Shown: positions 17,965 to 27,410 of the stretch, piece after piece
Numbering within the stretch: position 1 is the first letter of the stretch
Layout of the letters: each line of letters starts with the position of its first letter
DNA from: CBDAQA01 sp965198865
GTDB taxonomy: Bacteria > Planctomycetota > Phycisphaerae > Tepidisphaerales > Tepidisphaeraceae
Length of the DNA: 64,000 bases
NCBI GenBank assembly: GCA_965198865.1
Contig: CBDAQA010000023.1
Coordinates: 4,774-68,773, forward strand
Direction of reading: 5' to 3'
The notes under the pieces: model-generated
Databases searched by the model: none
Seen by the model: the letters and a program-made list of their open reading frames with translations, nothing else
Told to the model about the DNA's origin: nothing
Made by a program: the position numbers and the translations under genes

Positions 17965-18192
17965 ATGACCGCCGTCCAAGCCGAAACCCTCCGCAAGGCC
18001 ATTGAGAACCTGATCGACGCCAAGCTCCACGACGCCCTGAGCAAGCCCGGTGGCGTCGACCGCCTGCGGGCCCATCGCACGACCGGCGTGGCCTCGTACG
18101 ACATCCGCCAAGCCGAACGCCGGTTGCAAGACTCCATCGCCCAACTCGTCCCCCCGACTGGCGACCCCCCGGAGACGGCCTACACGCACTGA
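17965..18192 (+). CDS. Unknown 75-residue protein downstream of the riboswitch
   Basis: Begins M-T-A-V-Q-A-E-T-L-R-K-A-I-E-N-L-I-D-A-K-L. The protein looks soluble and helical, with a central R-L-R-A-H-R-T-T-G-V-A-S-Y-D segment and a proline-rich tail. No signal peptide, membrane helix or known family is seen. CAGGGAG lies 10-15 bases upstream of the ATG. It is the first plus-strand gene after the c-di-AMP aptamer, so it is the most likely regulated gene, and its function would then be linked to wall or osmotic physiology by inference only. Confidence 0.55.
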   Translation: MTAVQAETLRKAIENLIDAKLHDALSKPGGVDRLRAHRTTGVASYDIRQAERRLQDSIAQLVPPTGDPPETAYTH

Positions 18193-18285
18193 TTGGAGGG
18201 TGGTGAGGTGAGTGGGACGGACCGGCCGATCGCCCCTCCACCCCATCACCCCATCATCCTTCCCCCGCCGGTATAATCGCCCCGC

Positions 18286-18900
18286 ATGCCCCTGTGGTCC
18301 CTGTTCCGGCCGGCGTTCCAGTTCCTCGAGCCGGGGCCGCTGGTCGACGGCACGTTGGAACTGGTCGAGCCGAACCGGCGGTACGTGGACGACCTGTTGT
18401 CGGCCTGCCGGCACCCGACCACGCTGGCCGAGGCGCCCGACATGGCCCGCGTCACCCGGCAAGGGTTGAACCACTTCCTCGACAACACCCCGTTCGGGCA
18501 CCACCCGGGCCACCCCAACCGCGAACCCCCGCCGGCCTACCACTTCTGGATGCGCCTGGGCGAGCGGTCGGACCTCCCCATCCGCATGGCGGGCGGCATC
18601 GGCCTGCGCATCGGCGACACGCCGAACCTCCGGCGGTACATCGGCCACGTCGGCTACAACGTCTACCCCGCCGCCCGCGGCCACCACCTCGCCGAGCGGG
18701 CCACCCGCCTGCTCCTGCCCCTCGCCCGCCGGCACGGCCTGTCGTCCCTGTGGATCACCTGCAACCCCGACAATCAACCCAGCCACCGCACCTGCCAACG
18801 GCTCGGGGCGACCTACGTCGACACGGTCGACGTCCCGTCGAACCATCCGCTCTACCGCCGCGGCGAGAAGAAGAAGTGCCGGTACCGGCTGGACCTCTGA
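18286..18900 (+). CDS. GNAT-family N-acetyltransferase
   Basis: 204 residues. Central strand I-G-H-V-G-Y-N-V-Y-P-A-A-R-G-H-H-L-A is the GNAT beta4 and acetyl-CoA pyrophosphate loop (Q/R-x-x-G-x-G/A type, here A-R-G-H-H-L-A), followed by helix A-T-R-L-L-L-P-L-A and strand L-W-I-T-C-N-P-D-N, then S-H-R-T-C-Q-R-L-G-A-T-Y-V-D, all typical of RimJ/RimL-like members. It transfers acetyl from acetyl-CoA to an unknown amine. Starts 93 bases after the small protein gene and is probably in the same transcript. Confidence 0.85.
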   Translation: MPLWSLFRPAFQFLEPGPLVDGTLELVEPNRRYVDDLLSACRHPTTLAEAPDMARVTRQGLNHFLDNTPFGHHPGHPNREPPPAYHFWMRLGERSDLPIRMAGGIGLRIGDTPNLRRYIGHVGYNVYPAARGHHLAERATRLLLPLARRHGLSSLWITCNPDNQPSHRTCQRLGATYVDTVDVPSNHPLYRRGEKKKCRYRLDL

Positions 18901-18937
18901 ACCGCATCCCAAGCATCGCCCAACGGTGCCGCTCGAT

Positions 18938-18965
18938 GTTACACAATGTGACGAAATGTTACACT
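18938..18965. repeat. Short repeated motif GTTACA...TGTGAC / GTTACAC
   Basis: GTTACA-CAA-TGTGAC (18938-18952) is a near-perfect palindrome, and ATGTTACAC recurs at 18956-18964. The TGTGA half resembles CRP/FNR-type sites. It lies between two convergent gene ends, so a promoter role is doubtful. Confidence 0.35.
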
Positions 18966-19087
18966 CAAATGCCGACGCTCGTCCATCCTTTAGTTGTTTG
19001 CCTGCAATGGCTTAGCTAAGTGTGAGGACCGAGAGTCGTGTAACGGGCGTCACGCGCCAGGTTGAGCTCCCGCAGTCCACAAACTGC

Positions 19088-19133
19088 AATCGCCCAGAGC
19101 CGCGGACGGGCGTGTCCGAAGCCCTGGGCGATT
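19088..19133 (-). terminator. Hairpin at the end of the EPS kinase gene
   Basis: AATCGCCCAGAGC (19088-19100) pairs with GCCCTGGGCGATT (19121-19133) with two mismatches, with an inner GGAC/GTCC hairpin. It lies 19 bases past the stop of the minus-strand kinase gene and probably ends that transcript. No long T-run. Confidence 0.5.
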
Positions 19134-19151
19134 ATGTGCATGCCGGCTCGA

Positions 19152-21368
19152 TCAGCTCTGGTTCTGATATTCGTAATAGGTCTTGATGCTGCGGCCGTAG
19201 TAACCGCCGGCCTGGGTGCGGACGCCGTTGAGGACGACGCCGAGGTGCTCGGCCTTCACCTGCCGCAGACCCTCGCGCATCCGGGTCAGCACGCCGCGGC
19301 TGCTGCTGCGGGCGCGGACGACGGTGATCACGCCATCCACGCGGGGGGCGAGAGCAACCGACTCCGACACGAAGAGCATCGGGCCGGAGTCGAAGATCAC
19401 GTGGTCGTACTCCTCCAACGCACGCTCGATGGCGTCCAGTAGGAGCTGGCTCTCCAGCAGTTCGGTGCTGTTGGTCGGCCGGGCCCCGCTGGGCATGACC
19501 GACAGGTTCGGGACCGACGTCTCGCGCACCGCCGAGGCGAACGCGTTCACGTCGTTCAGCACGTCGCTGAAGCCGACCTCGTTCCCGATGCCGAAGATGC
19601 GGTGCAGCTCCGGCCGGCGGAAGTTGGCGTCGATCAGCAGGATGCGCCGGCCGTTCAACGCCAGGCCCGCCGCGAGGTTGACGGCGATCGTGCTCTTGCC
19701 GTCGCCGGGGCTGGGGCTGGTGACCAGGATGCTGCGGGTCGTGTCCAGCGACGCGGCGTGCTGCAGCCGGGTGCGGACCTGCCGCAGGTGCTCAGCCATG
19801 ATCGACTGCGGGGCCTCGAAGATCACCAGCGGCAGCCGGGCACCGCTGCTCTGCGGGTCGTCCGCCTCGTGCGGCACCATGCCCAGCATCGTCATCTGCC
19901 CGACGCGGACGATGTCGCGCGGGCTGCGGACCGTCGTGTCGGTCAGCTCGCGCAGGAACGCGATGCTCAGGCTCAGCCCCAGCCCGACCAGGATCGCCCC
20001 GGCCATCGTGTTGGTCAGCTTCGGGAAACTGGGCACCGTCGGCTCCAGCGGCCGGGCGGCCCACGCCAGCGACCCGGCGTCCGACGCCTGGGCCTTGTTC
20101 TCCATCTGCGACAGGGCGACCCGGTACTCGTCGTCCAGCTTGCGGAACGCGTCCAGCTCGTCGCGCCGGCTCATGTAGTTCGCGTACAGCCGGCTCAGGT
20201 CGGCGATCGACAGCTTCAGCGCCGCCACCTGCTCGTTCGACTTGTCCAGCAGCTGCGCGTAGGTCGTCCGCTGGTTGTCCAGCTGGAACAGCGTGTTCTG
20301 CGTCAGCTCGGCCGCCTTCGACTCCTCGACGTTGTTGAGCTTCCGGCGGAAAATTTCCCGCTCTTCCAGCAGCCGGAGCAGCGTCGGGTTGGCCGACCCG
20401 TGGTCGTCCAGCGCGATCCGCGTGTCCATCTCCTCGAGCGTGGACTTGTACGTGATCACGTCGCGGTCCTGGTCCAGCAGCGCCTGCACCTGCCCCGGCC
20501 GGTCGCCCCGCTCGACCTGCATCTTGAACGCGTTGTACTCGTTCTCGGCGATCGTCTTGCGGTTGGACAGGTCGATGTTCCGCTCGACCTCCCGGCTCAG
20601 CTGGATCTCCTTGGGGTTGGTCCGGTCGCGCGTGTCCCCGCCGTCCCGCGCCAGCCGGTCGGCCTGCTCGCGCACGTCGCGGGCGCAGTTGTTCAGCTGG
20701 ATCCCGTTCCGCTCCTTCATGTCGGCGATGCGTTTGCGGTCGGCATCGTCCTTGTTGCGGTTCTCGGTCTTCTGGTTCTCGATGGCCCGCTCGCAGATGC
20801 TGGTCACCAGCACGGCCACGTCGGCCTTGTTCGGCGTGGTCATGCCGACCCGGATCAGCTCCGAGCCCAGCGACGGCTCGACCGACAGGTGCTCGGCCAT
20901 CAGCAGGTGGGCCTTCTGCGGGTCCCCGCCGCAGGTCACGCGCCACCACGAGGTCTGGCGGATCGGGTTGTCGGGCTCCTTCAGGACGTCGTCGATCAAG
21001 CTGTCGCTCTTGATCATCTGCGTCTGCGTCTGCTGCGCCAGCTCGATCTCGGCCGACCCCATGCCCACCGAGCCGTGCAGCGGGTCGATCGGCGCCAGCG
21101 GGCGGATCTTGATCAGGGCCGTCGTGGAGTAGGCGGAGTAGTGCTTGGCGAGGTAGTCGTTGATGAAGTAGCCGCTGACGCCCGACAGGACCAGCAGGAC
21201 GACGATCAGCCACATGTTGCTGCGGATGACGCGCCAGACGTCGCCCGGCGTCATCTGCACGCCGGCCGGAATCGCGACCGAGGGCCCCCCGCCGGGGACC
21301 GCAAGCTGGGACGACGACCCGCTCATCCTCGGCAAGCGGATCGGCGTGGTTTGCGGCAACGTTGTCAT
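19152..21368 (-). CDS. Wzc-type polysaccharide co-polymerase with bacterial tyrosine kinase domain
   Basis: 738 residues from the ATG at 21368, preceded by GGAGAG. N-terminal Wzz-like part with a first helix W-L-I-V-V-L-L-V-L-S-G-V-S-G-Y, a long coiled-coil periplasmic region (about 170-440), and a second helix A-G-A-I-L-V-G-L-G-L-S-L-S-I-A. The BY-kinase domain has Walker A S-P-G-D-G-K-S-T (about 553-560), Walker A' I-L-L-I-D-A-N-F-R-R-P and Walker B H-V-I-F-D-S-G-P. The C-terminus has a Tyr cluster, G-G-Y-Y-G-R-S-I-K-T-Y-Y-E-Y, the autophosphorylation tail. It controls chain length and export of exopolysaccharide. It closes the exosortase locus. Confidence 0.93.
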   Translation of the reverse strand: MTTLPQTTPIRLPRMSGSSSQLAVPGGGPSVAIPAGVQMTPGDVWRVIRSNMWLIVVLLVLSGVSGYFINDYLAKHYSAYSTTALIKIRPLAPIDPLHGSVGMGSAEIELAQQTQTQMIKSDSLIDDVLKEPDNPIRQTSWWRVTCGGDPQKAHLLMAEHLSVEPSLGSELIRVGMTTPNKADVAVLVTSICERAIENQKTENRNKDDADRKRIADMKERNGIQLNNCARDVREQADRLARDGGDTRDRTNPKEIQLSREVERNIDLSNRKTIAENEYNAFKMQVERGDRPGQVQALLDQDRDVITYKSTLEEMDTRIALDDHGSANPTLLRLLEEREIFRRKLNNVEESKAAELTQNTLFQLDNQRTTYAQLLDKSNEQVAALKLSIADLSRLYANYMSRRDELDAFRKLDDEYRVALSQMENKAQASDAGSLAWAARPLEPTVPSFPKLTNTMAGAILVGLGLSLSIAFLRELTDTTVRSPRDIVRVGQMTMLGMVPHEADDPQSSGARLPLVIFEAPQSIMAEHLRQVRTRLQHAASLDTTRSILVTSPSPGDGKSTIAVNLAAGLALNGRRILLIDANFRRPELHRIFGIGNEVGFSDVLNDVNAFASAVRETSVPNLSVMPSGARPTNSTELLESQLLLDAIERALEEYDHVIFDSGPMLFVSESVALAPRVDGVITVVRARSSSRGVLTRMREGLRQVKAEHLGVVLNGVRTQAGGYYGRSIKTYYEYQNQS

Positions 21369-21581
21369 GCGTTCTCTCCCGACACTCCAACCGCCCCGGT
21401 CAGCACGTACGGTCTGACCGGCCGCAGCTCGAACTCCACTCGTCCCACGCCCCCGGCCGCCGTCGTCACGGTCGGCCCGATGAAACGCTAACCCAAAAAC
21501 CACAGGGCACTGCCCTCGGGGCGCTCATGACACCCATCGCCCCCCGGGCGAGTCGCAGCCGTCCACGCAAATATACCCTTG

Positions 21582-21612
21582 AGTATACCATTTCGTTCAG
21601 GGGATCAGCCAA
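21582..21612 (-). promoter_or_regulatory. Possible promoter of the kinase gene, within a TATAC inverted repeat
   Basis: On the minus strand TTGGCT (21607-21612) and TATACT (21582-21587) are spaced by 19 bases, longer than ideal. TATAC (21572-21576) and GTATA (21583-21587) also form an inverted repeat around the -10. This is the most AT-rich part of the 287-base gap between the TPR and kinase genes. Nothing else is identified in that gap. Confidence 0.35.
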
Positions 21613-21655
21613 TTTTGAATTCCGATAACCGGATTCGATCGTGCGAGCATTCGGA

Positions 21656-24600
21656 TTATTGACTCGCCTGCGCCTGAGGTTTTCCCGCAGCGAGGTCGCT
21701 CGCCAACTTCTGGGCGGCCGCGATCTTGCCGGGCAGCGTCGGGTCCAGCACCTGATGGGCACCGTCGGCCGTCCGGTACAGGTCGAGCGCCGCGTCCAGT
21801 TCACGCCGGGCGTCGGGGCCGGAGCCCTTCCGCAAGTACCCCATGGCCAAGTGGTAGTGGACATCGGGGAACAGCGCTTGGCCGACAATTTGGTGCAGCA
21901 CGTCAATACCTTCGTCCAACCGGCCGTTCAGGATGAGGACCCAGCCGTACGTGTCCGATAAGAACAGATTCACCTGCCCGGTTTTTCGGAGCACCTCGTT
22001 CGCTTGCTGGGTGTACTTGAGCGCCTCCGCCAGCTGCGGCGGATGGACCTGCTCGGCCAACATGCAGGCGAGGTCATTCAAGGCGTCCAGATCGTTGGGG
22101 GACTCCTTCAGCACTTCCTGGAACATCGCCACGGCCCGGTCGGGCTGGGGCGGCGTGGCCACCATGTAGATTTGGCCGGCTGTTCGGTTCAGGTAGAGCT
22201 GGTCGACCGGCGGCAGCGTCGCGATCGACGGCAGTGCCGCCTCGACGGCCGCCAGCGCCTTCCCCTTGTCCCCGCCCTGGTCAAAGCAGGTGGCGAGCAC
22301 AACCTTCCAGCCCGTGCTGTTCTCGGACCGGGGCTGGATCATCTCGACCGCCCGGTCGAGCCCCAGCGCGGCGGTGACGTGGGACGCGACGGCCAGCGAC
22401 GGGCTGAGGTCGGGAGCGGTGCCGGCCCGGTCCAGCGCGGTGGCGAACTCGGTGGCCGCCCCGCTCACGTCGCCGCTAGCCGCCCGCGCCCGGCCGCGGT
22501 AGTCGAACAGGGTCCAGCCCGCCTTGGGGTCGCTGGTGAACCGGGCCGACTCGTCCAGCAGCGTCACGTAGTGCTTCGTGGCCAGCAGGATGTTCAGGTA
22601 CTCGTCCAGCAGCGACCGTTGGTCGGCCGTGTGGGCCATCGCGTCGCGGATGCTGTTGACCGCCTTGTCCTCCGAGCCCGCCCTGAGGTAGACGGCGGCG
22701 GCGACCCGCTGCACCTCGGGGTCGTGGGCCAGCGCGGTCAGCGCCAGCGCCTGGCCGATCACGCGCTCGGCGTCCAGGGACCGGACCGGCACGGTCGCCA
22801 GGTAGGCCTTGGCCAGCAGCAGCCGGGGCTCCTTCGCCTCGGGCGCCAGCTCGACGGCGGCCTCCAGCTCGCGGACCGCCGCCTCGACGTCCCTGCGGAT
22901 CAGCATCACGCGCGCCAGGGACATGCGCCCCTGCACGCTGTTGGGCGACGCCGAGCGGTACGCCGTCAGGTCCCGCAGCGCCGCGTCCAGGTCCGGCGGG
23001 ACCCGGCCCGCCTCGGCCGCCCCGCGGACGTACAGCGCCCCCACGTTGCCGGGGTTCGCCTTCAACGTCTGCGTCGCCACGTCCTCGGCCGCGTCGAACT
23101 TGCCCTGGGCGGCGTAGACGTGGGCCAGCAGGTTGGCGGGGATCGGGTCGTCGGGGTGCGCCTTCAGGTCGGCCAGCAGGTCCGCCTCGGCCTCGGGTCC
23201 CCGGCCCAGCGCCAGCAGCAGGTCGACGTACTTCGCCCGCACCGCCGGCTGGTCCCGCGCGGGCCTGAGCACCTCCAGCGCGGCGTCGGACAGGTGACGC
23301 CCGAACAGCGAGTCGGCCAGGGCGGTGCGCGCGTCGACCGCCTGCGGGTTGAGCTCGACCGCGTGCCGCAGCGGCGCCTCGGCCAGCTCCGGCCGCTTCG
23401 CCTGCAGGTACATCCGGCCCAGCAGCACGTCCGGCAGCGCCTGGTCCTGCCACTTCGGCGTCGCGGCCAACGCCCTGAACGTCGCGGCGGCGGCGGCGAT
23501 CCCGGCGTCGGTCCCCTCGCGGGACTCCAGGTCGCCCAGCTCGGCGGCAAAACCGGCGTTGTCGGGCCACTTCCTCAGGGCATCGGTGAGCGCCTGGCGG
23601 GCGTGGTCGACGTACCCGGCGGCGACGGCGGCGTCGCCGCTGGCGGTCCGACGCTGCGCGGCGGCGGCGTAGGCCTGCACGGCCAGCTGCCAGTTGTCCG
23701 CCACGTCCGGCTGGGTCTTGACCCCCTCGTCCACGACCGGCAGCACCGACTCCGGGTCGCCGTACGCCACCTCCACCTGGACCAGCTGCTTCCGGTAGAC
23801 CGCGGCGTCCGGGAACTTCCGGCGGGCGTCGGCCAGCGTGCGCCGCGCGTCGTCCAGCCGGCCCAGCCTGATCTGGCAGTCGACCAGCCGGGTCACGACC
23901 TCCGGCGCGTTCCCCTGCCGGTCCAGCGCCGCCGCGTAGTCCTGGCAGGCGATCTCGAGCCGGCCCGACGCCTGCATCGCCTCGCCCAGCGACGACCAGC
24001 TGTTGGCGAACAGCGGCAGGTCGCGCGTCAGCTGCTGCCCGATCGTGACGGCCCCCGCGACGTCGCCCCGGGCCATCGCCAGCCGGAACTTGAACAGCAG
24101 GCCGTGCGCCTGGTCGACGTCCAGCTCCACCAGCCGGGGGAGCAGCGCGTCGGCCTTGTCGTACGCGTGCCCCGACACGTAGCACAGGAAGAGGTCGCGC
24201 AGGACCTGCCTGTTGTCGGGCTCGATCGCGTGGGCCTTCTCCAGCTCGGTCGTCTGCGCGGCCAGCTGGTTCTCCGAGCCGGCCAGCTTGGCCCGGGCGA
24301 CGGCGCGCGCCATGGGGTCGGCGAACGCGTCGATCTGATCGGCCGCCTCCCGGCGCAGCGCCGCCTCCGTCGCCCCGTTGATCTTGTCCTTCTCGATCTG
24401 CAGCCGCCCCCGGCTCTGGGGGTTCTGGTCCATCGCCTGCTGCAGCACCTCGTTCGCTCGGCCGCGCTTGTTGTCGGTGCCGTACAGCTCGGCCAGCCGG
24501 ATCGCCGTGAGGGGGTCGCCGGGGTGGGCGGCATAGACCAGCTCGTTCAGCCGCTCGGCGTCGGTCGGGTTGCGGGTGCGCACCGCCCAGGCCGCCTTGT

Positions 24601-26510
24601 CCACCTGCTCTGCCGCGTTCCGCTCCGGCAGCCGGCCGTACAGGTCGGCGACGGCCCTGGCGTCGCCGTCGTGCAGGGCCAGGTCGATCTGCTCGTGGAT
24701 CGTCCGCACGTCGTCCGGGTACCGCTCGGTCAGCCAGGCGACCTGCCGGCGCCCTTCGTCGTAGTTCTGCTGCTGCAGGCAGAGCTGGCACAGCATCAGG
24801 TGGGGCTGCAGCAGGTTTGCGCCCGGCGGGTTGCGGACGACCTGCTCCAGCAGCTTGATCGCCTGCACCGGCTGGCCCCCGCTGGACAGGGCGGCGGCCT
24901 GCCAGGAGAGCAGCTCGTAGTCGGGCTCGCCCCCGTTCCCGGCCAGCCGGTCGGCGGCGGCCGAGAGCGTCTGGATCGCATCGCGGAACTGCCCGCTCAC
25001 CAGCTGCAGCCTCCCCTGCACCTTGAGCACCTCGGGCTCGCCGGCGAACCGCGCGTTGCCCCGCACGGCGTCGATCTCGGCCTGGGCGCCCTTGCGCTTC
25101 TCCTCGCGCACGGCCGGGTTGGCGGTCGCCTCCAGCTGGTCCATCAGGATCGACGCCCGCGTCAGCCGCCCCACGGCCAGCAGGCGGGCCACCTGCTGCT
25201 GCAGGCCCGACGGCAGGCCCGTCGGGACGGCCGTCGGCACCGCGTCCAGGATGGCCAACGCGTCGGCCCAGCGGGCCGGGTCGCGCGACAGCAGCCTGGC
25301 GTACTGCAGGCGCGTCTGCACGTCCTCGACCGTCCGCTGCGTGTTCGGCGCCCGGCCCGCGGCGAGCGCCGTCGTCGGGCGCGCCAGCAACTGCTTGTAC
25401 ACCGCCTCGGCCCCGCCCGCGTCGTTCACGGCGGCCAGGTAGTCGGCCCACCTGCCCTTGTACGACACGTAGATCGGTCCGTCGCCGGGGCTGACCAACG
25501 ACTGGGCGGCGTCGAGGGCGGCGCGCTGCCGCTCCTGGTACTGCAGGTCGGCCTCGGGGTCGCGGTCCACCTGCAGCAGCTTGGTCAGCACCTCGAACTT
25601 GCGGTACCGCAGCGCGGCGTTCCTGGGCAGCTTGGCGATCGGGTCGTCGAACGCCGCCGCCGCCGCCCCGAACGCCGCCCGCACCTCCGGCGAGCGGTCG
25701 GGGCCGAACGGCACCGGTCCGCCGGCCGCGGGGGGTCGCGGCGTTGGGGTCGGTCGGCGCCGCGGTGGGGTCGGCGGCGTTCGCCTGCTTCAGCAGCAGC
25801 ACCCCCTGCTGGATCCGGGCCTGGGCGATCCAGTAGGGCAGGTCGGCGTTCTCGGGGTGCTCGGCCATCACGGCCGTCAGCTCGGCGATCGCGCGGTCGA
25901 TCTGCTGCGCCTCGGTCGGCTGCTGGTCGACCGGCAGCCGGCGCTCCTCGGCCGTCAGCGGGACCGACAGGTTCTGCAGCCACAGGTTAATCGTCAGCGT
26001 CGGGATCGCCGCCCGGGCCCGGTAGTCGGTGGGGTCCAGCGCCAGCAGGTGGTGGGCGGCGTCGCGGGCAATGCCGATCCGCTCGGGCAGGCGGTACAGG
26101 TTCTCCTGCATCTTCGCCGCGTTCTGCGTCACGGCCAGCGCCGCGGCGAGGTTCGCGTCGAGCAGCCCCTGCCACGCCTCCTTCAGGTCCGGCTGGATCT
26201 CCTCGGCGCGCGTGTACTCGTCGATGGCCGCGTTGACGTGGCCCGAGAAGTCCTGGTCGCGCATCTGGTCGTGGATGCGGGCGATCTTCAGGTGGACCTG
26301 CGGGTCGGTCGGGCGGAGGGTCGACACGAACACGTACGCCGACAGCGCGTCGGGCAGGTCGCCCTGCCGCAGGTACATCTCGCCGGCGTTGATGTACCTG
26401 GTGGGGTCCTTCGCCTTCAGCCGCCACAGCACGCCCCCGCCGACGGCCAGGACCAGGGCGACGCTGCCGATGGGGATCAGGCTCTTCTTGTTGAACTTGC
26501 GTCGTGCCAT
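21656..26510 (-). CDS. Giant TPR-repeat protein of the exosortase/EPS locus (frameshifted)
   Basis: About 1617 residues if one base is removed. It starts M-A-R-R-K-F-N-K-K-S-L with a membrane anchor I-P-I-G-S-V-A-L-V-L-A-V-G-G-G-V-L-W and then is nearly all TPR-like helical pairs, dense in Ala, Leu, Asp and Pro-turns (for example A-E-E-I-Q-P-D-L-K-E-A-W, H-P-E-N-A-D-L-P-Y-W-I-A). The frame breaks at a run of six G (plus strand 25730-25735): reading resumes one base over, as if five G were intended. Large TPR proteins accompany PEP-CTERM/exosortase loci (PrsT-like) and are thought to scaffold export. It follows the EpsI-like gene with a 51-base gap. Either a real mutation or a base-call error. 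Confidence 0.8.
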
Positions 26511-26561
26511 GGTCGGGCTGCGGTGAGGGTCGGGAGTCGGCCAGGATGGGTGGCGGCTGGG

Positions 26562-27410
26562 CTACCGGCCCGCAGGGTTGACGCCGATGCCCTCAACCGT
26601 GTTCCAATCGGGGTAACATTTGGCGAGCTGGGGCACGGCCGAGGCGAGGAAGTCGGCCATCACGCGGGCGCACTGGTCGCGGTCGGGGACGACGGTCATC
26701 AGCTCGATCTTCGAGTAGAAGCCGTGCGTCGCCCGCAGGTCCTGCAGCCGCTCGCGCACGCCGATCGAGTCCGACTCCCACTTGCCGTCAACGAAGAACG
26801 TGTACGCCACCCGCTTGGTCACGCGGGCGGCCTCGGTGGTGTCGACGAAGTTGATGAACGACAGGTCCAGCTTGTGCGAGGCGTCGTTCCCCGCGAACGC
26901 CGGCCCCAGGTCCCACGACTCGACCTCGTGCGTGTCGGGCTGGTAGCCGTCGGCCACGTAGCAGCGCTCGGGGATGTGCGCCACGGTGTCGACCATGCCG
27001 GTGTAGTAGGTGACCGCGCAGTTCAGCACGGCGTCGGGCTTGGCCCGCTGCAGCTGGCCGGCGATGCCCTTCCGCTCGATCGAGTCCTTGCCGTCGAACT
27101 GCGCCAGCTCCTCGGGCGTCACGCGGCGCGTGTCGACGTAGTCGCGGAACACGTACCGGTCGGTGCCCAGCGTCTCCTGCAGCTCGCGGTCCAGCGGCTC
27201 GTCGATCGACACCTGCACCCACGGCCCCAGTTGCTTGGGGATCGTCGACAGGTCCTGCGCCGGGTAGACCGGCAGCTTCTTGAAGTGCAGCTGCAGCGCG
27301 CTGGCGGCCACGTTCAGCCCGACCGCGCTCGCGGCCAGGATCACCACCGCCAACAGGAACCCGGGTTGGAGCCAGCGCCGCCGCCGGCCGGCCGTCGTGT
27401 GAACTGTCAT
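26562..27410 (-). CDS. Exosortase-associated EpsI-family protein (DUF3485)
   Basis: 282 residues from the ATG at 27410, overlapping the exosortase gene by four bases. One N-terminal helix (F-L-L-A-V-V-I-L-A-A-S-A-V-G-L-N-V) is followed by a periplasmic domain with V-Y-Y/T-Y-Y-T-G-M-V-D-T-V-A-H-I-P-E-R-C-Y-V-A-D-G, the EpsI-type motif with the conserved H-x-P-E-x-C. In other bacteria this domain is encoded next to, or fused to, exosortase. Its precise role in cell-surface sorting is not known. The coupling by overlap supports a joint function. Confidence 0.85.
   Translation of the reverse strand: MTVHTTAGRRRRWLQPGFLLAVVILAASAVGLNVAASALQLHFKKLPVYPAQDLSTIPKQLGPWVQVSIDEPLDRELQETLGTDRYVFRDYVDTRRVTPEELAQFDGKDSIERKGIAGQLQRAKPDAVLNCAVTYYTGMVDTVAHIPERCYVADGYQPDTHEVESWDLGPAFAGNDASHKLDLSFINFVDTTEAARVTKRVAYTFFVDGKWESDSIGVRERLQDLRATHGFYSKIELMTVVPDRDQCARVMADFLASAVPQLAKCYPDWNTVEGIGVNPAGR

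Noticed and set aside
18938..18965. CRP/FNR-like operator
   Set aside because: It lies between the 3' ends of two convergent genes, with no promoter or start nearby; kept only as a short repeat.
25730..25735. Programmed ribosomal frameshift in the TPR gene
   Set aside because: No canonical slippery heptamer in the zero frame and no obvious downstream stimulator; an extra base in a homopolymer explains it more simply.
22004..25990. 1328-codon plus-strand frame across the TPR gene
   Set aside because: It is a Gly/Arg/Val/Leu-rich shadow; the minus strand has clear TPR-like helical repeats.
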